Shown: in pieces, positions 1-24,199 of the stretch
How positions within the stretch are numbered: position 1 is the first letter of the stretch
Layout: every line of letters begins with the position of its first letter
Assembly: GCA_028023455.1 (NCBI GenBank)
Contig: JAQFVV010006246.1
Coordinates: 5,534,363-5,598,362 of the forward strand
Length of the DNA: 64,000 nucleotides
Direction of reading: 5' to 3'
DNA from: Epiperipatus broadwayi
Lineage: Eukaryota > Onychophora > Udeonychophora > Euonychophora > Peripatidae
Made by a program: the position numbers and the translations under genes
Notes under the pieces: generated by a model
The model's database searches: none
Told to the model about the DNA's origin: nothing
Seen by the model: the letters and a program-made list of their open reading frames with translations, nothing else

Positions 1-12014
<12,014 letters not shown>

Positions 12015-12180
12015 TTTATTTTAAAACTGTAACAAAGATAAAACAAATAACAGAATATAATTAATTTTCATTAATACTTTGCAAATTTTTGATATTTACA
12101 TCAAGAAATGAAATTTATAATGAACAATTTAATACCTTATTACTCAATACAGTAAATCTGTAGTATAAAAGGAAATGGCT

Positions 12181-12260
12181 GGAAGGAAAAAGACCCGGAT
12201 AATAATCCTTTGCGTTTTGTCTATCATGTGATTGCTGTGTCTCTTCGCTATTTTTTTCTG
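12181..12260 (-). promoter_or_regulatory. Probable RPL10 transcription start with TOP-like tract
   Basis: On the minus strand a pyrimidine run, CTTTTTCCTTCC (12192-12181), directly follows CCGGGT. This resembles the 5' terminal oligopyrimidine tract at which ribosomal protein mRNAs start. Upstream (12232-12193) are a CATGTGAT-type E-box-like site, read on the plus strand, and an AT-rich block. A possible donor for a 5' UTR intron (AAG then GTATTA) lies near 12130. The region sits about 180 bases upstream of the RPL10 start codon, as expected. It is assigned by position and motif only. Part of it recurs at 57126-57170. Confidence 0.55.
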
Positions 12261-13375
12261 AGATTATTTTTGAAAAGTTGAAAATGTATATACAATAATT
12301 TGTTTTGCCATCTCACACGTTTTGTAAACCAAACGCCCTTTTGGTCACTTTAAGTTTAGTGTTACGATTTTTATAATGAAAATTATTATTTATAATGTCT
12401 GCAATATCTTGTGCAATTCAATTTATGTTTATATTGTTTCGTAGTTTTAAATAGATGTTGTTGTCTATATTTTGATTTTTATTATTTTACTCATAAAAGA
12501 TTAGATTTCGAGCAAAAAAATAGTATACATTTTAGAAATGTTTCACAATTTGTCATATATTATGGAACAATTTCATTCATGTTTTTCTAGTGACCCTGAA
12601 GACTTAATTTGTTTGTGAGCCATCACCCTAAACTAGTGGTCTTTAAACTTAGTGAACTCGAAGTTTTAAAAAAATTGTATAAAGAAATCACTGAAACGAT
12701 ATAAATATTGTGCGAAGTTTACATGGAAAATGATTATTTCGTTATCTTAACAATTTTAATTCAAATTAAAACCACTACTTATGTACGTTTAAAAAGTGGA
12801 TTTGTTTATCAGCGCATTTCACATTTAACGACCAGTCTATTTCTGTATTTTATTTTCATTGCTACATGGATAGAAAGTGATTGTTCGCAAAAGTAAATAA
12901 TAACAAAGATTAAGATCTCTACTTTAGTAGAGATTTTAGATATTCTTTGTGATTTTGTAAGGAAAAATCAAGTAATTCTTGGTATTTAATTTTTAATGTC
13001 AAATTTGTTGAGCAAATGATCTGATTTATTACTATCCTGAAATTGATTCTTCATTAGGAAATTATTCAGTTTTTCGGATCATTATACATTATTCTTTTTT
13101 ATATATTTATGCCCACATATCTAATTTTAAAATTAATGCTTTGATTTTTTCCCCAGTAATTTTAGCAATCTACACTTTAAATTCTTAATGAAATATATTA
13201 ACTTTTGTCTCATTTCAAAGAGTAAATTTCTTGCCTAGAAATTTTCATTTCATGTGAGAGCATATAGATCAAATTTTTTGTTATTGTGAATTCAATAATT
13301 AACTTTAATAAATTAAGTAGGGAACTCAAAATCATATTTGCTATTTTAATTATTAGCAAACAAATTTACAAATAG
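12260..13375. other. Upstream region of RPL10, nothing recognised
   Basis: AT-rich intergenic sequence upstream of the presumed RPL10 start. A short stretch at 12631-12660 (CTAGTGGTCTTTAAAC) resembles a decayed hAT terminus, but no partner was found. The 62-codon open frame at 12708-12896 has no recognised content. Confidence 0.4.
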
Positions 13376-13446
13376 GCAAAACTCTTCATACCTTTATATG
13401 ATGCTAGTATAAGAGATGATGATCATGTGATGTTTAGTGGTTTAAA
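13376..13446. repeat. R1 repeat, terminal fragment
   Basis: Contains GGCAAAACTCTTCATAC and the R1 terminus ATGATCATGTGATGTTTAGTGG, which match the ends of the R1 fold-back element at 13973-14790. Confidence 0.6.
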
Positions 13447-13559
13447 TGTACAAATATTCATATAAAATATATTTTATAATACAGTAATATATTTAGGATG
13501 TAAAAAGCTATGGGACATAAAATTATAATAAAAATCTAATATAGACTGTAAAAGTCCCT

Positions 13560-13972
13560 TGGTATAACAGTAGCAAACAAAGAGGCAAAACTCTCCATAC
13601 AATAGCATCACTCATTACAAGCTGGAGTAATCAATGGATGTAGGAAGATTTTTGCATAAAATCCCTATCTAGTGCCTACTCATCCAATATCTCCAGACTA
13701 ATTTCTATCTTGTCGCTTTCATTAATGAGGAGCCTTGGATTTGAGCGCACTGAGCCTAGATCTTAAGGTCCAATACAACCTGCCAGCAGCCATCTTTTAG
13801 CTTGTTAGCTAACTGAAGCTTTATGAGTCCAAAATGAAAATACAATAATGTTTTCAATTCTTTGCTGATTAGCTTGTATAGATCTGAACCCAGTTCAGCA
13901 TCCATATTTTTTGATGCCATTGGTTCTTTAATAACCACAGTCGCCATAATGCCTATTGGGCAGGATTGGTAT
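13560..13972 (-). repeat. R1 repeat, long unit with a short open frame
   Basis: This copy carries the R1 signature: GGCAAAACTCTCCATAC, then TTTTTGCATAAAATCCC, then CTACTCATCCAATATC, then GAGGAGCCTTGGAT. On the minus strand it holds a 63-codon open frame (13947-13756) that starts MATVVIKEPMASKN. Related but broken frame pieces occur in the R1 copies at 14390-14560 and 31640-31800, so this segment may once have been coding. No known protein family is recognised. Confidence 0.6.
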
Positions 13973-14790
13973 TAAACCACCAAACATCACATGATCACCA
14001 TTTTTTATGCTTATGCGTGCTATTTGCAATTCAATGCTGTGATTTCTCCTTTTTTCAGGTCAGGAATCTCTTAGCCACTATACCCAGAGAAATCTGTTGC
14101 CACTTTACCCCCCTTTTCCATTTCCCATTCTAAGTTTTTTTCCATATTTTTCTCTATCTTGCTCCTTCCCATTTCCACAACATAATCTTTGTCAACTGTA
14201 TGGTCTTTATATCTAAGTCCCCCTTATCTTTTTCCAAATCCAGCATAATATGTAGGAAGGTTTTTGCATAAAATCCCCTCTAATACCTACTTATCCAATA
14301 TACCCAGACCAGTTTTTAGCTTGTGACTTTCACCAGTAAGGAATCTTGAATCTGTGAGTACTGCTGCACCAAGATTTTAGTATAGATGACTGTGGTTATC
14401 AAGGAGCTAATGACACCAATAAATATGGATGCTAAACTGAGTTTAGATCTATATGACTATACAAGCTAATGTGCTCGAATTGAAAACGTTTTCATTTTGG
14501 ATTCAAAGCTTTATAGTTAGCTAATAAGTTAAAAGTGGCTGCCGAGTGTTACATTGGATCCTAAGATTTAGGTGCTGTGCTCTTTGATACAAGGCTCCTC
14601 ACTGATGAAAGCCACAAGCAAGAAACTAGTCTGGTGATATTGGATGACTAGGCACTAGATGGGGATTTTATGCAAAAACCTTCCTGCATCAATTGATTAC
14701 TCTGGCTTGCACTGAGTGGTACTAGTGTATGGAGAGTTTTGCCTCTGTGTAAGCATAAAGAATGGTAATCATGTGATATGTAGTGGTATA
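13973..14790. mobile_element. R1 fold-back element with about 40 bp inverted ends
   Basis: The two ends are inverted copies: left TAAACCACCAAACATCACAT and on to TTTATGCTTA; right, reverse complemented, TATACCACTACATATCACAT and on to TTTATGCTTA. The interior is also partly inverted, with the TTTTTGCATAAAATCCC / CCAATAT block near 14255 and its complement near 14650. The termini start and end in TA, so a Tc1/mariner-type TA target is possible but not shown. No transposase is visible. Confidence 0.65.
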
Positions 14791-14804
14791 ACTAACAAAC
14801 TACA

Positions 14805-14925
14805 TACAGTACTATTACCAAGTACAAGCCTTCATAACCAATGGATACAGGACGATTTGTGTATAAAATCTGTATCTAGTACCTATATGAAATAGTGATT
14901 ATGTGATGTTGTAATGGAAGCCTCT
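14805..14925. repeat. R1 repeat fragment
   Basis: Diverged R1 sequence with CCAATGGATACAGGACGATT, ATAAAATCTGTATCTAGTACC and a terminal ATTATGTGATGTTGTAATGG. It abuts the larger R1 element. Confidence 0.5.
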
Positions 14926-14929
14926 AGAT

Positions 14930-17392
14930 CTGTGATTTTACTGTTCAGGGTAAATCATTGCCAGGTTGGATATTATTTCTGTATTAGTTTTCAGAATCAA
15001 AATCCTCTAAAAAACTTTTTGTTTTAATAGTAGTCTATTTAATTAGTGTGTTTTTATTTCTGGATTGAATACATCTTTCTCTGTAAAGAGGGAATCCAAA
15101 GTCCTAATTTAATAGATTAAGACAGTGACTATCTTTCAAGATGAATGTAAACTGATTTTTTTCTTTTTTTATACATAATATTCTTCCTCCCCCACTTTTT
15201 TTTTTTTTTTTTTACACAAATCTTAATTGCAGACATAATCTTCTAAATGTTTTGGGTTTTTTCTTTCTTTTTTTTGCTTCTCTGGTTTTCTGGGCCAAAT
15301 ATCTCTACTTGTTTCTTTCTTCTGTTTTTCTATTTGGGTTCTTTCTTGGGTTTTATAGTATTCTGATGCTTCAGTTTTGATGGTTATTATGTGGATCTAA
15401 ATTCTTCACTGCCTACTATCTTTTATAATGTTATTAGAAATCATAGCTTATATTTTTCTCTTAACTTTTTTTAAAAACTGTTCTGAATCCAAAGCTTTTC
15501 ACTTTTATATTTGGCTTCCTGTATGCTACTACTGTTTGGTTTTTAGTATTTGGTAGCAAAAAGATCAATTTATTTCTAATTCTTCTCATTAATAATTCTG
15601 TTGGAGTCTTTCCAATAAAGGCATGATAATGAATGTTGATAAAACAATGACATATACATGTATATATTAGTATTATTAGATTTGTTAACCAGTTTTCATT
15701 GGTAAATAGCCTTTTCAACTAATTAATCCAATTGACTTGGGGTGATAAAGTGGTGTTAGTACATGAGACACATCTCATAATGTCTCCTCAATTTTTTTTC
15801 AAGTGAAAGTAGTTCCATTATCTAAAACTAGCATTTCTATAATTCTATGATAAGAGAATATTTTATGGAGGCCTTTTGCCATTTCTTCTGAGTTAGCATT
15901 TTTCACTAACTACAAATCAATTCATCTCCAATATGCATCTACTGTTAACACTATTATATATTCTTTATATAGTCCAGCATAGTCTACATGGACTTTTTGC
16001 TATGGTTTTACAGCCTCTGATCATTTAATATATTTTCTTTGTATGATGCTGTTTTGTTGGTATGACTTACATTTAAATGTAATCTTTAATATCTACATCC
16101 AATTCTGGATATCAAACAAAATATCTAGCTAGAACTTTAGCTCATAATTTCAGGATTTCCTTTATGTATTAATTGTAGTATTTTATCTATTACCTTTGTA
16201 TTCTTTATGTATTAATTTTAGTATTTTATCTATTACCTGTGTATGAGTAACCTATTACCTATCAATATTCAATTTTTTGCCATTGAAAATTGCCCCTTAC
16301 ATTATAAAATAATAGTAGGATGTTCATTAGATCAGCCTCTGCTTTTCTGCTGGATTAATTTTTTTTTGTAATCCTGTTCTCTTTTTATCCATTCTGGCAC
16401 AACTTTACTGTTCAAAACTTTGTTTTCTATAGCATTAATATAATTGACATTACTGGTGTCATTAAACAGTTAATTTTTATCTGAGATACATAAAAGTATG
16501 TCAGCGTGTGTTATTTGTTTTCTCTGCACATAAATCTTAATTTATTAATATAGGCTGATAGCATATTATATCCCTATATCATCCACAGGCTGAAATTATT
16601 AGTTTTTGGTTTTGATTTTGAAAATATATAGACTAGAAGTTTATGATTCATAATTAAATTAGATAGGTTTAGTAAAATTTCTTCATACCAAATATAGTGA
16701 GTGCCTTTTTGTCTAGCTTATTAATTACTTTCAGAATTGGACAAAGATTTCTATACATTTAGTATAAGTCTTTCACCATCATTAAATTGGTGAATTATGA
16801 ATGCACCAATACTATCTGATTCATCTTTTGTCAAAGGTATTTTAAGTTTCTCATTGTAATGATATAATGAATAAATAATTAGCTGGATATGAGTAATATG
16901 TTTGTATCATGAAAAGCTTTCTCTTGCCCTTCACCAGTTCCACTTTAGATTCTTTTTTAATGGATCCTATAGAAATCTTGCTACATGTGCATTTCCTTTT
17001 AAAAATCTCAAAAAGTTATAAGGCCTAAAATACTTATAATTCGTTGACTGATTTAGGAGTGTAGGTGTTTTTTTGTTTGCTGCCTCAATTTTTTAGTCGA
17101 TGACCATATCCCTTTCTCTGATGTAATATGATCTAGGAATTTCTATGATGTAATATGATCTAGGAATTTCTAATTTGTTCATTTTCCAAATGCATTTTTT
17201 TATATTTAATTTAGCACTAATTTTTTGATATTTTTGGATCCTGATGTTTGAGTTCTTTTGATGTTGCAGTAATCTATATCATCATATTGTATCGATCTTA
17301 ATTTGGAATATGTTTGGTGTTTTTATTGCAAAAAGTAGACTCATTTAAATATCCTAGGTGTAGCTTATGATTTTTGTTAATTCTTTGCTTAC
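14930..17392 (-). pseudogene. Ty3-D: decayed Ty3 pol (RT, RNase H, integrase)
   Basis: Read on the minus strand, the remnants run in Ty3 order. An RT piece (about 17345-17280) has TPNIFQIKIDTI, followed by the palm and thumb with ISQR-like LGL near 17060. An RNase H-like piece near 16800 reads DESDSIGAF. The integrase zinc domain (near 16150-16050) reads HKGNPEIMS then ARYFVWYPELDVDIK, the core reads KVHVDYAG near 16000 and LDNGTTFT near 15830, and the C-terminal open frame 15718-15461 contains GKTPTELLMRR. A purine tract on the minus strand at about 15205-15187 may be the polypurine tract, with a weak 3' LTR beyond it to about 14930. Many stops and shifts show it is dead. Internal duplications occur at 16161-16246 (43 bp period) and 17119-17172 (27 bp period). 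The upstream side is cut by the SINE and LINE at 17410-18560. Confidence 0.75.
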
Positions 17393-17490
17393 AGAAATCT
17401 GATGGAGTCTTGCATTGGTGGTAGAGAGGTCAGCGCGACTGCCTTGCACTTGCAGACACTTTAAAAAAAAAAAAGAAATCTGATGGACTC
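17393..17490 (+). repeat. Short SINE insertion with 17 bp target duplication
   Basis: A 64 bp insert (17410-17473) starts TGCATTGGTGGTAGAGAGG and ends in a run of A. It is bounded by direct repeats AGAAATCTGATGGAGTC (17393-17409) and AGAAATCTGATGGACTC (17474-17490). The insert looks like the 5' half of a tRNA-like head fused to poly(A), as expected for a LINE-mobilised transcript. Its internal sequence GAGGTCAGCGCGACTGC resembles the SINE at 37765-37874. Confidence 0.7.
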
Positions 17491-18560
17491 ATCATCATCA
17501 TCAACCATTATCAATCTATTGCAGGAAGAAGGTCTCTCCAAGTTCAATCCATCTTCTTCGATCTTTAACTTCTCTTTTTCACATCATCCCTGCACACTTA
17601 CTTGTTTCATCCATTCATCTCACATGTGATCTCTTTCTGGGTCTTTTAAATCTCTTGGAATCCAGTTTAAGATTTCAATTGTCCATCTATTATCATCTCT
17701 TCTAGCAATATGTCCAGCCCAACTCCACTTCAGTCTTTTAATTTTTTCCAATGAGGTCAGTAACACCTGTTTGTTCTCTTACCCATATATTATGTTTTTG
17801 ATTTCTTCTTGTTACTCCCAACATGCATCTCTCCATACTTCTTTGAGTTGTCTGAAGTCTCTATATTGTTCTTCTATTAAGTGTCCAAGTCTCATATCTA
17901 TAAGTAAGAACTGATAAAACACATTTATTAAAAACCTTCCTTTCAAACACATAGGCATATTTCCTTTTAGTATCAAGTTATTTCTACCAAAAGCACTCCA
18001 ACCAAGTTTAATTCTACGATTAATTTCATTCATTATGTTTCCATCTGTATTAATAATCTGACCAAGATATTTGTAGCTGTTAACTTCTTCTAACTCATCA
18101 TAATCTTTATTTTCATATTTTGAGAAAATCCATTAAACATTACTTTAGTCTTTTGAACATTTATCTTTAGTCCTCTTTTCCTACTTTCATTTAATAATTC
18201 TTGCAACATTTTCTGCAGCTCTAAAACATTTATTTGCAATAACAACTACATCATCTACTTTCACTCCTTTAGTTTCCCATTTTGATCCACAAAATACTTC
18301 CTGCAATACTGCTGTAAAAAGTTTTGGAGATATGGAATCACACTGTCTTACACCCTTCTCAATGTTGACTTTTCTAGTCTCATTAAGTAATCTAATTGTT
18401 GCTATTGCATTTTTATAAATATTCTTTAAAATATGACAATATTCTGGATCTACTTGATGATTAAATGTAGAAAAATAATTAGAATTTTGAAGTTGAGCTA
18501 TTCTTGAATGTTGGGAACTGGATACACATCTATTTTTCTGATTTTTATTTGCTGTCATAT
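17488..18560 (-). mobile_element. 5'-truncated non-LTR (LINE) retrotransposon, second copy
   Basis: This is the same family as 6850-8050, in opposite orientation. The 3' end is the CATCATCAT run at 17490. Going upstream come the C-terminal tail (TEWRD-like and LGVTRRDRK-type pieces around 17600-17830), an open frame at 18033-17812 with NEINRRIKLGWSAFGRNNLI, and an RT piece in the open frame 18558-18187 with GVRQCDSISPKLFTAVLQ (the usual G-VRQGD-ISP-LF box, with G changed to C). Frames are broken. It extends further 5' into RT than the copy at 6850. Confidence 0.8.
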
Positions 18561-19385
18561 GATAGTCCCTACAGATTCAGGTCTTTCCATCTGATTATCC
18601 TATTCCTAAATTTCACTATAGACTATAAATAGTAGGCTCAAAGTAAAGATTGTGAATAAGTAGAATGCTGTAGTAGTGCTGGTCTTCATATTGGTCGAGT
18701 TTGAATTTCCATAGAAATAGAGATTCCTTCTCTGTGAATTCATAGCCCAATATGTGTGGTTGATCACTTGTTTGCTGCAATCCAGCAAATTATAGAAACT
18801 ATGGAGTTGAGGACCCCCAACCCTTATCTGATGTTTGCTTATCCCAGACATTGCCATAAGACAAAATGAACACATAGGAAAATTGCGTATATATTGTGAA
18901 ATATAATTCTAATGAATGAAGAAAAAATTTCTATTCCAGGTAGATTGATTTTTTTAAAAGAAGTGAATGATACTTAAACAATTTTAAAGCAATTCAATAG
19001 TAAAAATAGATTTTATTAAACTTTTTAAAAATTAGAGGGGAAAAAGTTAAAAATAAAATAACTTTTGAATAGAAATAAAAGATTGGATCAAAAAATTAAT
19101 GGGTGGAAAACAAGCCAGAGTTATAAAAGAACTTTCCCATTGATTTTTGGGTAACTCCACCATTTGATGGTGCTGCTTTTCGCCCAGTGCACATCAATAT
19201 ACTGATTCACGGGCCATCGGTGTCTTCACAGAAAACTAGGGTAAAAAAATTTTTTTTTCACTTTCTATACATAAATCTCGTATGGGTTTTTTTCGGAGCA
19301 AACACTTTGTTTTTATATGGTGTGGGGGGGTTGGTTTGCTTTTAAATTATCGACTTTTTTTTTTTTGATTTTGAATTATTGGTTT
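18561..19385. other. Unassigned sequence
   Basis: The block 18600-18880 is GC-richer and has an 89-codon minus frame without recognisable content; it may belong to an LTR or other repeat. From 19140 there is a short GC-richer stretch near 19190-19230, then G- and T-rich tracts that begin the repeat field described at 19290-20530. Confidence 0.3.
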
Positions 19386-20530
19386 CTTTACAGTAGGAAT
19401 GGCCAATTGTTTTGGCTCGGGGGCTACAGGTTGGTGAAGAGCCGCATCGGGGGCCACTTTGTGGAAGTGAAAGGCCGCACCTTTTTTTCATGACATAATA
19501 AACGCACTACTTTATTCCCTGTATTACCAAAGAAATATTTGTCCATTCCTCATTAAATACATGACATTCATCACCGATTTTACATTTTTTCGGTGGGTTC
19601 ATGGTTTCATTAAAATTGGAAATATATATATTTACTAATGCAAAGACAAAATTGAAATTAACCAGATCAACTGGAAAAGCACTGTACATCGTATCTACAC
19701 CGCATGTGTATTGACATAACCATCCTAGTGGAAAATACGTGACGAATCTTCAGTTGCCCACGGGAAGGAAATTCAGTTCAAGGCAAATTTTTCTGATTGT
19801 CTTGGTGGGCCGCTATTTGCTTACCCGTACTTTACAGAATACTATGGTAAAAAAAATTCTTTTAACCCTTTTCTATACGTAAAACTCATAAGGGTTTTTT
19901 TTTTCCTTTTTAATAAACAAACACTTTGTTTTTAGATGGTAGAGAGGGGTTGGTTTGCTTTTAAATTATCACCTTTTTATGGATTTTGAGCTTTTTTTAA
20001 AGCCTTAAACAATTCAGTTTTAATAAAGCGACAGTTGGTTTTTAGAGGGTGGATGGGGGTTGGTTTGAATTATAATTCTCGTCTTTTAGTATCTTTTGCC
20101 GATGTACTGGAAACTTCGCATATTAATTTTAAATGTGTTCAAATATAGAATACATTTAAAGAGATAGATTAACAAAATATATGAATTATTGGAGGGGGAG
20201 TGCTTTTAAATTATCAACTTTTTTCCTTATCGACTTTTTATTGATTTTGAGCTTTTTTTTTTTTTTTTGGAAAGCCTTATTAATCAATTTATTTTTAATA
20301 AACCAACAGTTGGTTTTTAGTAGAGGGTGGAGGGGGGTTGGTTTGATTTTTAATTATCGTCTTTTATTTTCTTATGAGGTTTTTTTTTAAAAAATATTTA
20401 AGCTACTGAAATCTTTATATGATAGCAAAAAGTTATTCCTTTATTTTTTTTGCCTTTTTCAAAAAGCCTTAAGCAGTTCATTTTTAAAAAAACATTTTTT
20501 TAGGGGGGTGGGAAGTTATGGTTTGTTTGA
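19290..20530. repeat. GT-rich degenerate tandem repeat field
   Basis: About five or six loose copies of a unit contain TTGGTTTG followed by TTTTAAATTATC and a long T run, and are preceded by a G run such as GGGTGGGGGTTGG. Examples lie near 19320, 19945, 20055, 20195 and 20330. Spacing is irregular (roughly 110-150 bp, apart from the hAT insertion). T tracts and TTTTAATAAAC motifs recur with each unit. Confidence 0.6.
19394..19829. mobile_element. Non-autonomous hAT-type element, 436 bp
   Basis: It is flanked by perfect 8 bp direct repeats CTTTACAG (19386-19393 and 19830-19837). The termini are imperfect inverted repeats, TAGGAATGGCCAATTG at the left and TACGGGTAAGCAAATAG as the reverse complement of the right. 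The subterminal sequence TTTTGGCTCGGGGGC with CpG-rich GGCCGC blocks is typical of hAT ends. There is no transposase; the 60-codon minus frame inside is unrecognised. It has inserted into the GT-rich repeat field. Confidence 0.8.
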
Positions 20531-20539
20531 CTCTAATAG

Positions 20540-22780
20540 GAGATAAGCCTCAAAGCTGTAAGTAATGGGATTTTGGAGCCATTCAATCAACTTCCCTTAC
20601 TCAGACCCCAGGTGCAACAGAATTACCCAGATCCCATAGTCGACTAAAACCATGCTCTGCCTGCAAACGTATAGCTTCGCATCTGGCAGGATGTTTTCTT
20701 TCTGAAAAAACACAACATCGTCAACTTCTGTGGCTGGCAATTCACTCCCCTTCAACCAATTTTGAACACTTGCTGCTGACATTTTACTGTTCTTGCATGG
20801 ATTTATGCATAAATGTGCATTTGCATGTGAACTCGGCAGAACTCTGCTGAAAACCCTAACCTTTTCAGGTTATGGGCAGTTCAAAATCATAGGGAAGTGT
20901 GCATGATAGCCTGATAATTCTTAATATGTAATACTAAATCCACTATGTTTTCTCAACATTTTTTCCACAATGAAATTTTTTGATAGTTTCGCATCCTTCA
21001 AATACGGCCACCATCAAATCAGACTGTAGCAAGAATTGAATTGCACTCACTTGGAATACTGTTGCAAGTCAATGGGTGTATTATTTCATTACATAATCGT
21101 AGGATACATTGCCCTCTAGGCAGCCTGCTATGGCTCAAACAACACTTGTAGTGTCAGCCATAAGTTAGGCCGCTAAAATGGTATATTGATGTTCGTGTAA
21201 AAACAATGCCATCAAGCGGTCAGGTTCAGTATACATACTATTACCAATTTTTGAAAGTAATATTTCTTAAAGAGTATTTACAATTAAAACTGGTATTAAA
21301 GACTTTCAAAGATATAGAATATGGTTTTTTTACTTTAAAGAGACAAATATTTGTTTACAATTAAAGAGTTAAAATATTTATAGAGTAAAATAATTAAAAT
21401 TAGGGCTAAAGATTTTTTATATTAGAATATGCACATGTATACGTTTTGAAATATGTTTAATGGTTTGTAATATATTGACAAATTAAATATTTTTTATAGT
21501 TTGCTCACATATATCTATACACTTATGTATTATTGAGACAGGATAATTTTCATTAGCTAAATAATTATTGAAATATCTTGTATGATCAATACATGCATGT
21601 CTGTGCACTTTAGATAAGTGTGACATGTAAATTTATATTGTTTATGGCTTGTTTATTATTTATTTCCAATTTAGATACTGTCTCTGCTCATTCATTTTAT
21701 TGATCATGGGATGATATTTGCTATCACTTCATGTCATCTCTTATTTTATATACTGTTACAAATGGTAATTCAACTGTGGGCCTAAGGATTAAATTCTAAT
21801 GGGCAATATATAAAATAACCACATAACCTGATGCTCAAAAATAACTACAGAAGAATTTCATAATTAAAAGAAAAAAGGAGGGAAATAATATTTTTGTAAA
21901 AGTGGATCTAATTGGTCAGTGTTTAATGCTATTATGTCTGTGATAATATGTGGTTGGATGGGAAACATTAACCTTCCAAAAAATAATAAAATGGGGAGAA
22001 ATTAAAACAGACTTAAGTATTTAGTCTAGTTAGCAAATCATTCTTGATTCAGCTTTTGATAGATGAGTAGACAGCAGTTAAGAGATCAGTGAGAAGTTAA
22101 AAGTTTTTAATCTGAAGACTACATATAGTTTTTAAAAAAGGTTTTTTAAAATGGATTTGAAAAAACCATGTGCTAAACTAGCTAAAATCTGAGCATCACC
22201 AAAGCATTGATGAATACACTTTTCTATATCTATTACTGGCCATCCCATATACAATTGAGGTAGCATTTTCATTCTTACTAGTCCTGAATGTCTGCTATGT
22301 AATAACTATTATTTTCATTCTACCCTGAGGTAGAATCATTACTCTCAAATCCCATGTTATGCAATTTTCTTGGAGTGATAGTTCCTTTTGTCTCTATGAA
22401 ATTACTTCATGCTCTATTGGTGGTCTGAATCCATTTTTGTAAAATTTTATACCCTCATACTTTTTTGTCCAATCTGCAATGATACCACTATTAACATTTA
22501 CAGTTCGCTAAGTTTACCACATTCGTAGCTAAATTCTTATTGTTTGTAACTTCGGATGTGTCTGGAAATCTACTAAGTGCTTTAATCTGGGAATATATTT
22601 CCCTTCATATCTGTGTTATTTTTCCCTTATGTATTAATGAGATCTGACTAGCTTTGATGTGATTGATTTAATTGTATTTATACATAACTGGAAGTCCTTT
22701 ATATTTGTCTAATCCTGATTTAAATACTTTGGATAGTCCTTTTTATAAATTTTAATATCCTTGGTATTATTTACAATTTT
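20540..22780. other. Unassigned sequence with one GC-richer block
   Basis: The segment 20580-21230 is GC-richer than its surroundings. It contains a 61-codon minus frame (20782-20597, starting MSAASVQNWLKGSELPATE) of protein-like composition that is not recognised, and blocks near 21000-21200 that look like repeat sequence. From 21240 to 22200 there is plain AT-rich DNA. Between 22200 and 22780 the sequence is the expected place for pol of the Ty3-E copy, but no RT motif can be read. Confidence 0.35.
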
Positions 22781-22786
22781 GTTTAT

Positions 22787-24000
22787 TTATACTGTAGCAT
22801 AACCTAGGGATTTAAACCATTTCCTACAAAGAAGATTACTGTGATCTTCCACTATTATCAGAAATGATTGTTGTGCTATATGAGTTCCTCTTTTTAAATT
22901 AGCCTTAATTTGTCCTAACATGTTTATTGATTTATCTTGATAATCATAAATTTTCTTTGTTGTTGAAACTAATTTCATTTTCTTATTCTTAATTAACTCT
23001 CTCCAGCACTTATTTAAAACTAAAGTTACTACAGATTCTGAATCTACATTTTAACTAGAACACCATTAGTTTTTATCATGTCAGAAAATACCGACTTTAC
23101 TTTTTTTATTCCATATAATATTCAACTTATCTTTTTAAAACGTTTATAATTCTTTTTCCTTGTTTTATTTTTATTCTCTGTCAACCAACTTTACTTGCAT
23201 CCAAATCCTATTTAGACCTTTTCACACTCCCTTGCCCTTTTAATAGTTTGCAACCTGTTTTTTTCAGTGGAAATAAATTCTCTCTTTGAATCTACAAATG
23301 TCCTGCATATGATTATCATTACATTTAAAGTATCTATAATTTATAACACCTTTATTCTTACCTGTTTCTCCTATTGGTTGATACTGCTTGTGTTCCTGAC
23401 TTCGATTAACTAAAAGTGATCATTGTTTGGATGCTTCATTGTCTAGTTTTGCTAAAGCTATCACCATATCAAGAGATGCTGAATTATTTGCCAATAGTCT
23501 CAGGTGTAGGATGTAGTTTGCCATGCCACAAATGAATCTGTCCAATAAAGTCTCATTTAAGAAAGTACTAAAATCATTTGTTTACCTGATTTCTTAAAAT
23601 TCAGCCATATTCTGTTACTGTTTCCTAATTCATTGTGAGAATAAAATTTATATCTTTCCACAATCGTGATTGGCCTAAGCAAAAAATACTGATCTAGAAT
23701 TTTTATAGCTTTCTCAATTGTCATGTCTGCTATTTTCATGTTGCTTGGGCTACTAAAATTCTATATATGGCTGCTCCACACAAACTGGCAAATGTTGCTA
23801 ATATTAATTCTGACTTAACTTCATTTGCAATAATCAAAAGTTTAAATTTCTCTAAATACTGGTTCCATAAATCAGGTTGAATTCTTCTAAATTACATTTA
23901 TCAGTCATTCTAACCCATGTTAGTCTAATAAAAAATATTAAAAAATTACTATATCTTTTTCTCCAGACTTTCCTTGATCCATCTAGTTGTTATTTTGATT
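22787..24000 (-). pseudogene. Ty3-E: decayed Ty3 gag and protease
   Basis: On the minus strand a gag piece near 23739-23557 reads TIEKAIKILDQYFLLRPI then ERYKFYSHNE, the conserved capsid segment of K02A2.6-like elements. A weak zinc-knuckle region lies near 23310-23280, with spaced Cys codons. The open frame 22978-22787 ends EDHSNLLCRKWFKSLGYA, matching the end of the protease domain (EDHSNLLG-NW in the Ty3-A copy). The protease active-site DTG lies in the broken part around 23050. Pol downstream is lost. It is oriented with the LTR at 24200-24860 upstream. Confidence 0.7.
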
Positions 24001-24199
24001 TCTTATTCTCTGGATTTGATCTTGTCACTTACTCCAAGTCTGTTATTAACTATAGCAGGTCTGTTGTTCTTCCATCCTATGTCATTTTCTACCGTGACTC
24101 CATTTGTCTGTTATTCTTATAGGCTCATGCTCTTTATTCCTGTAACTGTGTGACAATTGTGCCAGTTTGTTGTCTTTTTTTGATTTGATATTTGTAATG

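Noticed and set aside
14930-15205. Firm 3' LTR for Ty3-D
   Set aside because: A purine tract is in the right place, but no partner LTR or target duplication could be found, so it was mentioned only within the pol entry.
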